This document shows positions 13,267 through 25,900 of a stretch of DNA of 64,000 nucleotides, in pieces (the stretch's first letter is position 1; the number at the start of each line of letters is the position of its first letter). The notes beneath the pieces are model-generated. The model saw only the letters and a program-made list of their open reading frames with translations. It made no database searches and was not told the origin of the DNA. Where the stretch lies: assembly GCF_021018895.1 (NCBI RefSeq), contig NC_079384.1:15763140-15827139 (forward strand). The letters run 5' to 3'. The DNA comes from Seriola aureovittata (Eukaryota > Chordata > Actinopteri > Carangiformes > Carangidae). Made by a program: the position numbers and the translations under genes.

Positions 13267-13462
13267 CTTGGCTGCAAGAAGAAACCAAGATCCTTGTTTT
13301 GAAAAGTGTTAAATATCCCAACAAATGCCTAAAAATGTACAAAATGTACTCTTGTGAAAATGCTATAACCTGTTTCTTTTAGGTCAATATCATCCACTGT
13401 TTGTATTAAAATATTTCAGTGTCAAAATAGATATAAATCCAACAGAGATAAATGTCTCAATG

Positions 13463-13745
13463 ATGAGTCGTTACCTGTTGAATGTCAAGATCGCCAACAA
13501 TCTGAGAAAAGGTGTTGGCTCCTAAGAGCTCATCGACTGTTTGCCTTCCTCTAGTCCTGTCGCTTCTCCACACTGACTGATCCGTGCTGTCCCACTGCTC
13601 TTCATCCCAGCTGATCCCTGGCTGCTGGCTTTTGGGAGAGGTCGGCACAGGATTGGGCCTGATGTCACCAATCCCCCGTGATGAGATTAAACAATCAGGT
13701 GCCGTAACCCCTGAACAGGAAGGAGGAAGGGACGAAGGCACAGAT
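13463..13745 (-). other. exon-like block upstream of gngt2, possible 5' exon
   Basis: A GC-richer block on the minus strand ends in CAACAG|GTAACG, a plausible donor at about 13474. A minus-strand open frame of about 90 codons runs through it (including GISWDEEQWDSTDQSVWRSD and QTVDELLGANTFSQIVGDL). If spliced to the acceptor just before the gngt2 start codon, that frame does not continue into Gngt2, so the block would act as 5' UTR or as the end of an upstream gene read through. I do not recognise the peptide. The opposite strand is also open, so the frame may be chance. Confidence 0.25.
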
Positions 13746-14511
13746 CCTTATAGATCTGCAGACAGCACGGCGGAGAAAGTGAGACACTGAAATAGAAATG
13801 ATGGATGCGTGAACGCCACATCATCTGTTACTGACTGTGGTACACATGCCAAATTACGAAATAGTGGGATCGGTTGTATCTATGCATTGCTTCTCAGTTA
13901 CTTTTCATCAATGTTGCATCAGTAGTCAATCAAAGCAAGTTATTCCAGCACTTGTAATAGTATTTTAACTTTGCAAATATGTAGCTTTAGTATACATAGG
14001 CAGAGAAAACGAATATTATCTTATAAGACAATATTAGAGGTGGGTTCATTGTGTGTTTTTTACTGTACATCATGAGCATCAGGCCTTGCATCAAAAGGAA
14101 GGAGGCCAAGTCTTCATCACTGATTTGATTATATACTTTAATCTTTCAGTCTATCCAATCAGTTACTCTTAGTCATCTAACGTCATTCTACACAACACGA
14201 CTGATGCTCATGTTTTTGTGAATGAATTTGTTTTTGTGCAAAGTCTGGTTGTATTTTCGGCTCTTGACATTTACAGCTTTCATTTTTTTGTTAAGGTTTT
14301 AAAAACTGCATAGATACATACAGTATATGCTTGTTCAGTATTATCGCAGCACATTCTGTATTCTGTTCAGCACTGCAGATATTTTCCACTTGATACTGAA
14401 GGTGTTTCTTTCAGTGTAATCTGAGGCGTTTTCTGTCTCTGAAAACAGATTGACTTCATCACAGTGGCTCGTCGAATATGAACCAAAAACCCACACTGTC
14501 ATTTAAAGTGT

Positions 14512-14540
14512 TGATGATGATGATGATGATGATGATGATG
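14512..14540 (+). repeat. (GAT)n microsatellite
   Basis: About nine to ten GAT units in intergenic sequence. Confidence 0.95.
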
Positions 14541-15388
14541 TAGCTGGGGGTTGGACTCAAGTCTGGAACAAAGAACTTTCTCCATCCGATCTGAAGTTTT
14601 AATAAGTTTTATGAAAACCGCTATTCTGTGCCTGTCATCCCCACCTGACATTTCATCTGAGACATGACAAGCTACTGATCCTTAACTAAACCTTCAGCAG
14701 GACTCACAGTAAGCCATTTTCAGGATCTGGGTTAGTCTCATCCACTCAAGATTAACCTCATACACGTCACGGTGGATTAACAGCAGTGTGGAGACGCCCC
14801 TGATCATCACCGAGCACCTGATGAAAAACACTTTCATTGCCAGAAAATAACTGTTGCATTAAATTGCAGCCATTTGCAAGAAATTGTCTCAATGACACTG
14901 GTGAGTCTGAGACTTTTTTTAAACTCACAGAAGGGCTGAAAGAATTTATTGATTAGTGTATGGACAGAAAATTCATCAACAATAATTTTGAAATTGAATT
15001 AAAGAATTTAACAGATTGTTAAACTTTAGAGGTTTAACAATCTGTTGAGTTTACATTCTACAATTACACATAAATGATACATATACATATAATATTCTTC
15101 ATTTTTAAAATGATAACAAGATTTGTATTTCTTTACCAGAATAGTTATTATGATATTGTGCTGAAGGCTTTGAAAAAGTATAGGTTATCATGTATAGAGT
15201 TACAAACTTGCAGTAAGTATATATTTTATAATGAAATTAATGTAGAAAAATGTTCATGCCTAATCAATGATTTCTTAGGATTTACTGGTTATGGGCATTT
15301 TTCTCTATTTTCCTATAGGTTATATACAATAAATAAATACATAAATAAATGAGTAATAACAATAACAATTAGCTATAACAACTATAGA

Positions 15389-15498
15389 ACATGCGGCTTC
15401 TCAGCCAAGAAAGAGAAGTGACCAAGAACCTGATCATTCTGGCTGAGCTCCAGAGAGTGTGGGGATGGGAGAAACTTCCAGAAGGACAACCAATGCTA
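15389..15498 (+). mobile_element. Tc1/mariner transposase fragment
   Basis: About 110 bases match, with gaps, the N-terminal part of a Tc1-like transposase gene common in fish: GAAGTGACCAAGAACCTGAT, then CTGGCTGAGCTCCAGAG and GAAACTTCCAGAAGGACAAC. The intact element encodes VTKNP.VTL.ELQ...ERGEPSRRTTI at this place. Small deletions shift the frame and no flanking transposon sequence survives, so this is a dead relic. Named from recall of the family, not a search. Confidence 0.6.
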
Positions 15499-16146
15499 AG
15501 CATCATGTCCGAGTGATTACCAGGTTGTTGAGTGTTTTTGACACAAAATGATATGTCATAATAAGAAGATTGTTTATTGACATACCATATTTCATTATTC
15601 AGTTGAATCACACTCAACTACCCAAAGATTTATGGGAAACGGCTGCAACTGTTGTGCATGAGCTTAGATAAACTCCTTTAATCATCCAGTGAATGAAAAG
15701 GCACTGTTTAAATCTAAACAGCAATCCCACCTAATAATCGTTACTTGCAGCGCAAATTAATTAATTTTAGTTGAAATAAACAACTGCTTGACTAAAGTTA
15801 AAACGCTGAACCTACAGGAATAAGGTCAAGTAGCAGCTACAGACACATTTTCCTCCAGTGACCTCTAACGTTTCTGTGATGATCTGCTTTGTCCTGTGGA
15901 TGGCGGTGTCGAACCATTTTAATCTCTTGTCCAGCCCCCTTCATTCTGTCAACCAATAGGAGGATGCCTTTGTCCTGCGAACGAACGTCTTTTCAAAATA
16001 AGAGCCTCGGAGTAGTTTGATTCAAAGATTACTCCTCTTCAGCATCTAGAGCAATTGTATGTCCATACAGTACCGGAAACTACAGTTTATGGAGCGATTC
16101 CTAGGAACCTAGTTTCTTGCGCCACCGCCACCTAGCGATTAGAAGT

Positions 16147-16168
16147 ACCGGAGGCTGCAGTTTCAGGA
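16147..16168 (+). repeat. left copy of a 22 bp inverted-repeat word
   Basis: ACCGGAGGCTGCAGTTTCAGGA; its inverted partner with one mismatch is at 16761-16782. A looser relative starts near 16073 (ACCGGAAACTACAGTTTA). Located 750 bases before the tmem101 start codon. Confidence 0.7.
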
Positions 16169-16617
16169 TTGTATTTAACTTTATCCAATCGTAGTTTTAA
16201 TGTTGTTTTCCACCAAAATACTACAAATAAAGATGGAAACATATGCTATGACCTTTGCAGTATAGAAGTCAACCAGAAATTTGAGAGGTTGGAGAGAGGC
16301 AAGACAGAAGGACAACTACTGGGACAGATTGAAGATTATATACTGTGTATATATATATATGTCCTTCAATACAATAATAAACAATAACAATAACAAGGAT
16401 TGTGAATAAATGTGTGAGTTTCCCTCAGCTCTACTCCCCATAGATGAAAAATTAGGGCAACTAAAATCAGTTCAGTAAATACATATAAACTAATACAGTT
16501 CGTATATAAAGTATAGAAATGACCAAAAAAGCAGCATTAATAGTAATTTAATACAAATTATAATGTAATATCTTAATGTTACTAAAATATGGCATAGCCT
16601 CTAATAGATTGTAAGAC

Positions 16618-16798
16618 AAGTTCCTGCAGTAAGGGAGGCTGCAGTTTCAGACCGCAGTGTATTATTAATAATTATATATAATTTCATTAATATAAATATC
16701 GTAGATGGTTGTGTATCCTAATATATTTATATGGCAGAAACTAGAGTCCGACAAATGCGGTCCTGAAACTGCAGTCTCCGGTTCTGCAGGAACACCCT
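16618..16798. repeat. imperfect palindrome upstream of tmem101
   Basis: The left arm near 16620-16657 reads GTTCCTGCAG, then GGAGGCTGCAGTTTCAG and ACCGCAG. The right arm near 16757-16797 is its inverted copy: GCGGTCCTGAAACTGCAG, then CCGG and CTGCAGGAAC. About 100 bases of AT-rich sequence separate the arms. It resembles a small foldback or MITE and lies about 100 bases upstream of the tmem101 start codon, so it overlaps the probable promoter. Confidence 0.65.
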
Positions 16799-16901
16799 GC
16801 TCAGTTAAAGATGTGTACTTTTATTTCGACACGTAATGGTATTTTGGCCGGATGTTCATTCAGCATCTTGTCGGCGGATAGGTTAGAGCTGAGAGGCAGC
16901 C

Positions 16902-19900
16902 ATGGCAGCTCCCAGCAGGAAGCAGGTTTTCAAGTTTCTCAGCCAGTTTGGAGCGTTTGTTTTGACCCGGTTTGGATTTTGGAACTGCTTCTGTATGTTG
17001 ATGCTGTTTGCTGAGCGAGCGGACTCAAAAAGGTAAAAGGAGTGGGGCAGTAGAGCACTCACATGAAGCTAACAACAGCTAACGAGCTAACTGTTCTCTT
17101 AAATTTATACAAAATTGACTTCATTTTCACAATAGTTGTCAAAACAGTTTATAGCTGGACAACTTTTGCGTTCTTCTCGACCTTTTTATATATTTTCTGT
17201 TGAAAGTGTAAACCTGCCAGCTAGCTAACGGGGGCTGTATTTCAGAAATTAGAGCAAACCTCAGGTCATAAGGCTGCAGCCATATGGAGATGTTTAAATT
17301 AAAGCTGCAAGTTACATTTTGCCTGGTTTGTAATTTTCTGTCGGACAGCGGAAGGTCTGTAATTTTCCTTGGTTTTCATCTCTTATGTACGCTGGGTGTG
17401 TATTGTTTAAGTCTGTGGTGGGTTGGTCTTATTTAGACTACCACACCCCTCTGAATTATCCTGTCACCACAGCAGCTATAAGGGAAATGTGTGCAGATTT
17501 TGAGATACCTGTCTGGCTCTCTGTGTTGGGGTAATAGGTGCAGGAGTATATGAGTTAGTTGAGTTTAACTTATCAAGCTTAATTTTAATTTTATAATTAA
17601 ATTTGATTATTGTTTTTAGTATGATAAATTAGCAATAATTGAACCATTAAATGCAGTATTCTCCTTAAGAGGTTTTGACTACTGGTCATTTTTAATATAC
17701 TTAAGATGATTGTTTTGGGTTAATTGTTATAGCAGCTGTCATTACAGCAGAAACAGTCTACTCCAATGTAATGTACAGCTTGTGGTCTTGCAACGATACA
17801 CAATCATATGTATATACTCACTTAAAACAAAGTATGATATAAACAATATGTAATAAATAAATGAGTAAACATAAAGCAGTAGCTGTATAAATCAAATCAG
17901 ACCACCATGTTTGAGTTGATACCTTCATTGTCATCTCCAGGAAGCCAGACATCCATGTACCGTACCTGTATGTGGATATGGGGGCCGCAGTGCTCTGTGC
18001 CAGCTTCATGTCATTTGGGGTGAAGAGGAGGTGGTTTGCAATGGGTGCTGCCATACAACTGGCCATCAGCACTTATGCATCGTATGTCGGAGAACAGGTG
18101 TACTACGGGGACTGGCTTAAGGTGAGTCACCTTCTGTTATACACCGTAAGAAAGCAGCAACGCTGCTGTTGGGTTACCCCTGTGCTTCCAAACACAGAGC
18201 TTCAATTTTCTTCACCAGATTTCTCTATGGTCACACTTTAATATTAGTTATTATGCTGTAGGTAGGCTTTTCCTCTAGTGTCATTGTAAACTACACCAAG
18301 GTTTTGAAGAAGTCACACCTTATGTGATATCATGAAGGAAATGATGTTTCCACAACACAAATTTATTTTAGGCAATTTGACATGAGGTAAAGTTTCAGCA
18401 TCATCACATCAACATCATAAAGTAATTTTTTTGTTATGTTTTTTTATTTTTTATTTCATTTTCTTTTTCTTTTATTAACCTTTCCAACACATAAAGACCA
18501 TAATGCAAACAGAACAAATGTGGGCACATAAAAGTAGTTGATACAAATAAAATTAGAAAAATTATGGACATAAAAAAGTACACTGTTCACATAGAGGTCA
18601 AATTGGCCCAGGGCAGTGTTGAAATATTAATCAAAAAGAGATCTGTGTCCCACATGAAGGGACAAGTTGGATCTGAGTCACCACTACAAATTTGAAAGTA
18701 AATTTGAGAGAGAGTGGCACTGTAGTAGAAACCTGCCTCAGATTGTTACACCCTGAACTGTGTTGCCCTGCAGGTACGAATGTATTCCAGAGCGCTGGCT
18801 ATTATTGGCGGCTTTCTGGTTCTGGCCAGTGGGGCGGGGGAGGTGTACAGACAGAAACCTCGCAGCAGATCCCTGCAGTCCACGGGACAGGTTTTCCTTG
18901 GAGTCTATCTCATTTGCACGGTAAGACCCATATCAGTTTTATAGATTGTCTGTATAGTGCAGCAGATAAGCTTGTAATGGAAGGTATTGTGCATTTTATG
19001 ACTACAGCATGAAACTTTCTCGAGTGTTTCTATAAACCATTAAGTTTATTTTCAGATGTGGAGGCAGTCCAGATGTGACCTCTGGGACAGGGCAGAGCCC
19101 CCTGGAGTAATGGGTGTGGTCCAGACCAAACTAGAGTGCTAGCTTCTGATTAGAATGTTCATGCTATTGTTCTAGCTAGTCATGTGATTCCATAGAACAC
19201 ACAGCAGAAGTTGTCAGTGTTTCTAATAAGCTATAGCTACCTTCACACCTGGAAATGGTGGGGTCTGCAGTCCCCCTGCAAAATTGGTGCTCTAAGCAAA
19301 AGAATTATGCCTTACTATAATATGACGTTTTTATGACTTAATATAGTATGTCGTTTCTATGGCATTTTTATACCTTATTATAATATGACGTTTTTATGCC
19401 TTACTATACTATGATGTTTTTATGATTTAATATACTATGTCGTTTCTATGGCATTTTTATACCTTATTATAATATGACGTTTTTATGCCTTACTATACTA
19501 TGATGTTTTTGTACCTTATCATACTATGACGTTTTTGACTTACTATACTATGATGTTTTTTTATGGCTTACTATCCTATGACCTTTTGCCTTACCATACT
19601 ATGACTTTTCTATTAAATACTATACTATGATGTTTTTCATGCCTTACTATATACTATGACTTTTTCAAGCCTTACCATACTATGACGGTTTTATACCTTA
19701 TTTTACTGACTTATTTAAACCTTACCATACTATGATGTTTTCGTTTTTATGCCTTACAATACTGTGATGTTTTTGATTCACTATAGTATGTCGTTTTCAT
19801 GACTTACTATATACTATGACGTTTTTATGACTTACTATTCTATGTCGTTTCTATGTCATTGCTACAACATTTTTATACCTTACAATGCTGTGACATTTTT

Positions 19901-22900
19901 TATACCTTACTATACTTTGTCGTTTTTATTGCTTACTATACTATGACGTTTTTATGACTTAGTATTAATAGTGGGGCTGAAGGAAATATGGACTTCTGTA
20001 CACTGACACTATAGTTTTTGTTACTTACTATAGTATAATGTTTTTATGACTTAATATACTATGTCGTTTCTATGACTTACTATACTATGTCATTTCTACA
20101 ACATTTTTATACCTTACTATACTGTGACATTTTTCATACCTTACTATACTATGTCGTTGCTATGGCGTTTTTATACCTTATCATAATATGACGTTTTTAT
20201 GCCTTACTATACTATGATGTTTTTGTACCTTATCATACTATGACGTTTTTGACTTACTATACTATGATGTTTTTTTTATGGCTTACTATCCTATGACCTT
20301 TTGCCTTACCATACTATGACTTTTCTATTAAATACTATACGATGATGTTTTTCATGCCTTACTATATACTATGACTTTTTCAAGCCTTACCATTCTATGA
20401 CGGTTTTATACCTTATTTTACTGACTTATTTAAACCTTACCATACTATGATGTTTTCGTTTTTATGCCTTACTATACTGTGAGATTTATACAATGATGTT
20501 TTCATGCCTCACCAAATTATGATGTTTTTGCGCCTTACTATACCATGATGTTTTCATACCTTATTATACTATGACATTTTTATGCTTTATTATACTATGA
20601 TGTTTTTATACCTTACTATACTATGACTTTTTTATACCTTACTATACTATGACGTTTTTATTACTTACTATACTGTGACATTTTTATACCTTACTATACT
20701 ATGACATTTTTATACCTTGCTATACTATTACATTTTTTAGTACTTACTATACTATGAAGTTTTTATATTGTACTATACTATGTCATTGCTATGACATTTT
20801 TTATACCTTACTATACTGTCATTTTTATGCCTGACTATACTATGATATTTTTATGCCATACCAAATTATGTTTTTATGCCTTACAATACTGTGATGTTTT
20901 TGATTCACTATAGTATGTCGTTTTCATGACTTACTATATACTATGACGTTTTTATGACTTACTATTCTATGTCGTTTCTATGTCATTGCTACAACATTTT
21001 TATACCTTACAATGCTGTGACATTTTTTATACCTTACTATACTTTGTCGTTTTTATTGCTTACTATACTATGACGTTTTTATGACTTAGTATTAATAGTG
21101 GGGCTGAAGGAAATATGGACTTCTGTACACTGACACTATAGTTTTTGTGACTTACTATAGTATGATGTTTTTATGACTTAATATACTATGTCGTTTCTAT
21201 GACTTACTATACTATGTCATTTCTACAACATTTTTATACCTTACTATACTGTGACATTTTTCATACCTTACTATACTATGTCGTTGCTATGGCGTTTTTA
21301 TACCTTATCATAATATGACGTTTTTATGCCTTACTATACTATGATGTTTTTGTACCTTATCATACTATGACGTTTTTGACTTACTATACTATGATGTTTT
21401 TTTTATGGCTTACTATTCTATGATATTCTGCCTTACCATACTATGACTTTTCTATAGAATACTATACTATGATGTTTTTCATGCCTTACTATGTCATTTT
21501 TATACCTTACTATACTAGGACATTTTTAGGCCTTATCTACAATGACGTTTTTGTACCTTACCATACATGACATTTTTATACCTTACTATATACTATGACT
21601 TTTTCAAGCCTTACCATACTATGACGGTTTTATACCTTACTATACTGACTTTTTTAAACCTTACCATACTATGATGTTTTTGTTTTTAAAAAAATTCAGT
21701 TTTTATGCCTTACTATACTGTGACGTTTATACAGTACACACCAAATTATGATGTTTTTGTGCCTTACTATACCATGACGTTTTTATACCTTACTATACTA
21801 TGATGTTTTCATACCTTATTATACTATGACGTTTTTATGCTTTATTATACTATGATGTTTTTATACCTTACTATACTATGTCATTTTTATGCCTTACTAT
21901 ACTATAATATTTTTATGCCATACCAAATTATGTTTTTATGCCTTACAATACTGTGACGTTTTTGATTTACTATAGTATGTCGTTTTCATGACTTACTATA
22001 CTATGTCTTTTCTATGTCATTGCTACAACATTTTTATACCTTACTATACTGTGACATTTTTTATACCTTACTATACTTTGTCGTTTTTATGACTTACTAT
22101 ACGATGACGTTTTTATGACTTAGTATTAATAGTGGGGCTGAAGGAAATATGGACTTCTGTACACTGACACTATAGTTTTTGTGACTTACTATAGTATGAT
22201 GTTTTTATGACTTAATATACTATGTCGTTTCTATGACTTACTATGCTATGTCATTTCTACAACATTTTTATACCTTACTATACTGTGACATTTTTCATAC
22301 CTTACTATACTATGTCGTTTCTATGGCGTTTTTATACCTTATTATAATATGACGTTTTTATGCCTTACTATACTATGATGTTTTTGTACCTTATCATACT
22401 ATGACGTTTTTGACTTACTATACTATGATGTTTTTTATGGCTTACTATTCTATGATATTCTGCCTTACCATACTATGACTTTTCTATAGAATACTATACT
22501 ATGATGTTTTTCATGCCTTACTATGTCATTTTTATACCTTACTATACTAGGACATTTTTAGGCCTTATCTACAATGACGTTTTTGTACCTTACCATACAT
22601 GACATTTTTTATGCCTTACTATGTCATTTTTATACCTTACTATATACTATGACTTTTTCAAGCCTTACCATACTATGACGGTTTTATACCTTACTATACT
22701 GACTTTTTTAAACCTTACCATACTATGATGTTTTTGTTTTTAAAAAAAATCAGTTTTTATGCCTTACTATACTGTGACGTTTATACAGTACACACCAAAT
22801 TATGATGTTTTTGTGCCTTACTATACCATGACGTTTTTATACCTTACTATACTATGATGTTTTCATACCTTATTATACTATGACGTTTTTATGCTTTATT

Positions 22901-25900
22901 ATACTATGATGTTTTTATACCTTACTATACTATGTCATTTTTATGCCTTACTATACTATAATATTTTTATGCCATACCAAATTATGTTTTTATGCCTTAC
23001 AATACTGTGACGTTTTTGATTTACTATAGTATGTCGTTTTCATGACTTACTATACTATGTCTTTTCTATGTCATTGCTACAACATTTTTATACCTTACTA
23101 TACTGTGACATTTTTTATACCTTACTATACTTTGTCGTTTTTATGACTTACTATACGATGACGTTTTTATGACTTAGTATTAATAGTGGGGCTGAAGGAA
23201 ATATGGACTTCTGTACACTGACACTATAGTTTTTGTGACTTACTATAGTATGATGTTTTTATGACTTAATATACTATGTCGTTTCTATGACTTACTATGC
23301 TATGTCATTTCTACAACATTTTTATACCTTACTATACTGTGACATTTTTCATACCTTACTATACTATGTCGTTTCTATGGCGTTTTTATACCTTATTATA
23401 ATATGACGTTTTTATGCCTTACTATACTATGATGTTTTTGTACCTTATCATACTATGACGTTTTTGACTTACTATACTATGATGTTTTTTATGGCTTACT
23501 ATTCTATGACCTTCTGCCTTACCATACTATGACTTTTCTATAGAATACTATACTATGATGTTTTTCATGCCTTACTATGTCATTTTTATACCTTACTATA
23601 CTAGGACATTTTTAGGCCTTATCTACAATGATGTTTTTGTACCTTACCATACATGACATTTTTATACCTTACTATATACTATGACTTTTTCAAGCCTTAC
23701 CATACTATGACGGTTTTATACCTTACTATACTGACTTTTTTAAACCTTACCATACTATGATGTTTTTGTTTTTAAAAAAATTCAGTTTTTATGCCTTACT
23801 ATACTGTGACGTTTATACAGTACACACCAAATTATGATGTTTTTGTGCCTTACTATACCATGACGTTTTTATACCTTACTATACTATGATGTTTTCATAC
23901 CTTATTATACTATGACGTTTTTATGCTTTATTATACTATGATGTTTTTATACCTTACTATACTATGTCATTTTTATGCCTTACTATACTATAATATTTTT
24001 ATGCCATACCAAATTATGTTTTTATGCCTTACAATACTGTGACGTTTTTGATTTACTATAGTATGTCGTTTTCATGACTTACTATACTATGTCTTTTCTA
24101 TGTCATTGCTACAACATTTTTATACCTTACTATACTGTGACATTTTTTATACCTTACTATACTTTGTCGTTTTTATGACTTACTATACGATGACGTTTTT
24201 ATGACTTAGTATTAATAGTGGGGCTGAAGGAAATATGGACTTCTGTACACTGACACTATAGTTTTTTTTTTATTTTTTATGACTTACTATAGTATGATGT
24301 CTTCATGCCTTACTATACTATGATGTTTCTATGACATTTTTTATGCTTTACTATACAATTACTTTTTATGCCTTACATACTATTATTATTATTATTATTA
24401 TCACTATAATTATTATCATTGTTACCAACAATGAGCTAATGGACATATGAATTTCCCCTTGGGGTTAAATGATGTATATATCTATCCATCTATCTATCTA
24501 TGACATTTTTATGCCTTACTCTACTATGACATTTTTTATGCTTTACTATACTATTTCATTTTTATTACTCACTATACTATGTTGTTTTTATGACTTGCTA
24601 TACTATGACATTGTTCGTAAGCTTGTATATGGAAGGTATTGTGCTTTTTTTTTTTACTAAAGCATGAAACTTTCTCCAGTGTGTCTATAAACCACAAAGT
24701 TTATTTTCAGATGTGGAGGCAGTCCAGATGTAACCTCTGGGACAGGGCAGAGCCCCCTGGAGTAATGGGTGTGGTCCAGACCAAACTAGAGTGCTAGCTT
24801 CTGATTAGAATGTTCATGCTATTGTTCTAGCTAGTCATGTGATTCCATAGAACACACAGCAGAAGTTGTCAGTGTTTCTAATAAGCTATAGCTACCTTCA
24901 CACCTGGAAATGGTGGGGTCTGCAGTTCCCCTGCAAAATTGGTGCTCTAAGCAAAATTATGATACATGGCCACAGCAGCAAATCTACATATTTATGCAAT
25001 TTTGGCAAAGATATATATGATTATAATAGAGAAATGGGGCAACAACTGAAAAAATTCAAGGTCAATGACAAGGTCACCAGAGGTCAGATACAAATTGCCT
25101 CCACGTCAGAAATAAAACCTTGAGGTATGTAGATTATATTCAGAAACTTTCATGCTTAAGTCATAAAATGCACAATTGTTTTGCCTACCTGCCCCACTAG
25201 TATGTGGGTGAGCTCAGTAACATATTCTGACAGTCTGAACAAGAGCAGAGCATTCACAGAGATTATTAAGTGACTAAACCCCATACCCAAATTATTATAA
25301 AGTGCTTTTTATTAAAAGAACATGCCAGAGACCTTATGCAATTAATTTGATTATTGATCATTCAATTAATTAAGTGGTCAAGGCATTTTCAAGCAAAAAC
25401 TCCCAACACACATTTAGATGTGAAGATTTGTTGTATTTTTCTGTTCCATTAATAATTCAAACAAGACATTTGAAAACATCACCTTAAACTCTGAGAAACT
25501 GTGATGGATCATTTTTCAGTATGTGAAATGAATGAATGAATGAGATTAAGATATTCTGCACACTGTATTTGTGTAGGTCAACTAAATCATGTTTTCCTTT
25601 AAAGTTAAAGAGTAAAACCAAACCAAAGCCTGTTTTCAGTGTAATTTTAAATATTGCAATACCACTCCCCCCCACTAGGTGTACTCCCTCCAACACAGCA
25701 AAGAGGACAGGCAGGCCTATCTGAACCACATTGCTGGGGGAGAGATCACTCTGATGCTGCTGGAGGTGCTGTTTGGGGTGCTGGCTCTGGCCTTCCTCTC
25801 TGGCTACTACATCCGGCTGGCCGCTCAGATCCTGGCCACCGTCCTTCCTCTGGTGATCCTGCTCATTGACGGTAACTTGGGCTACTGGCACAACACTCGC

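Larger units (their letters stand above)
13800..16145. other. intergenic spacer upstream of gngt2
   Basis: AT-rich spacer without an exon chain. It contains a GAT microsatellite at 14512-14540, a short MITE-like piece near 14935-14975 (GGCTGAAAGAATTTATTGAT, then CAGAAAATTCATCAACAATA) and a Tc1 fragment at 15389-15498. Nothing else is supported. Confidence 0.5.

Noticed and set aside
24866..25123. 85-codon plus-strand frame after the satellite
   Set aside because: Begins inside the duplicated 335 bp segment and runs into unique intron without splice logic or domain.
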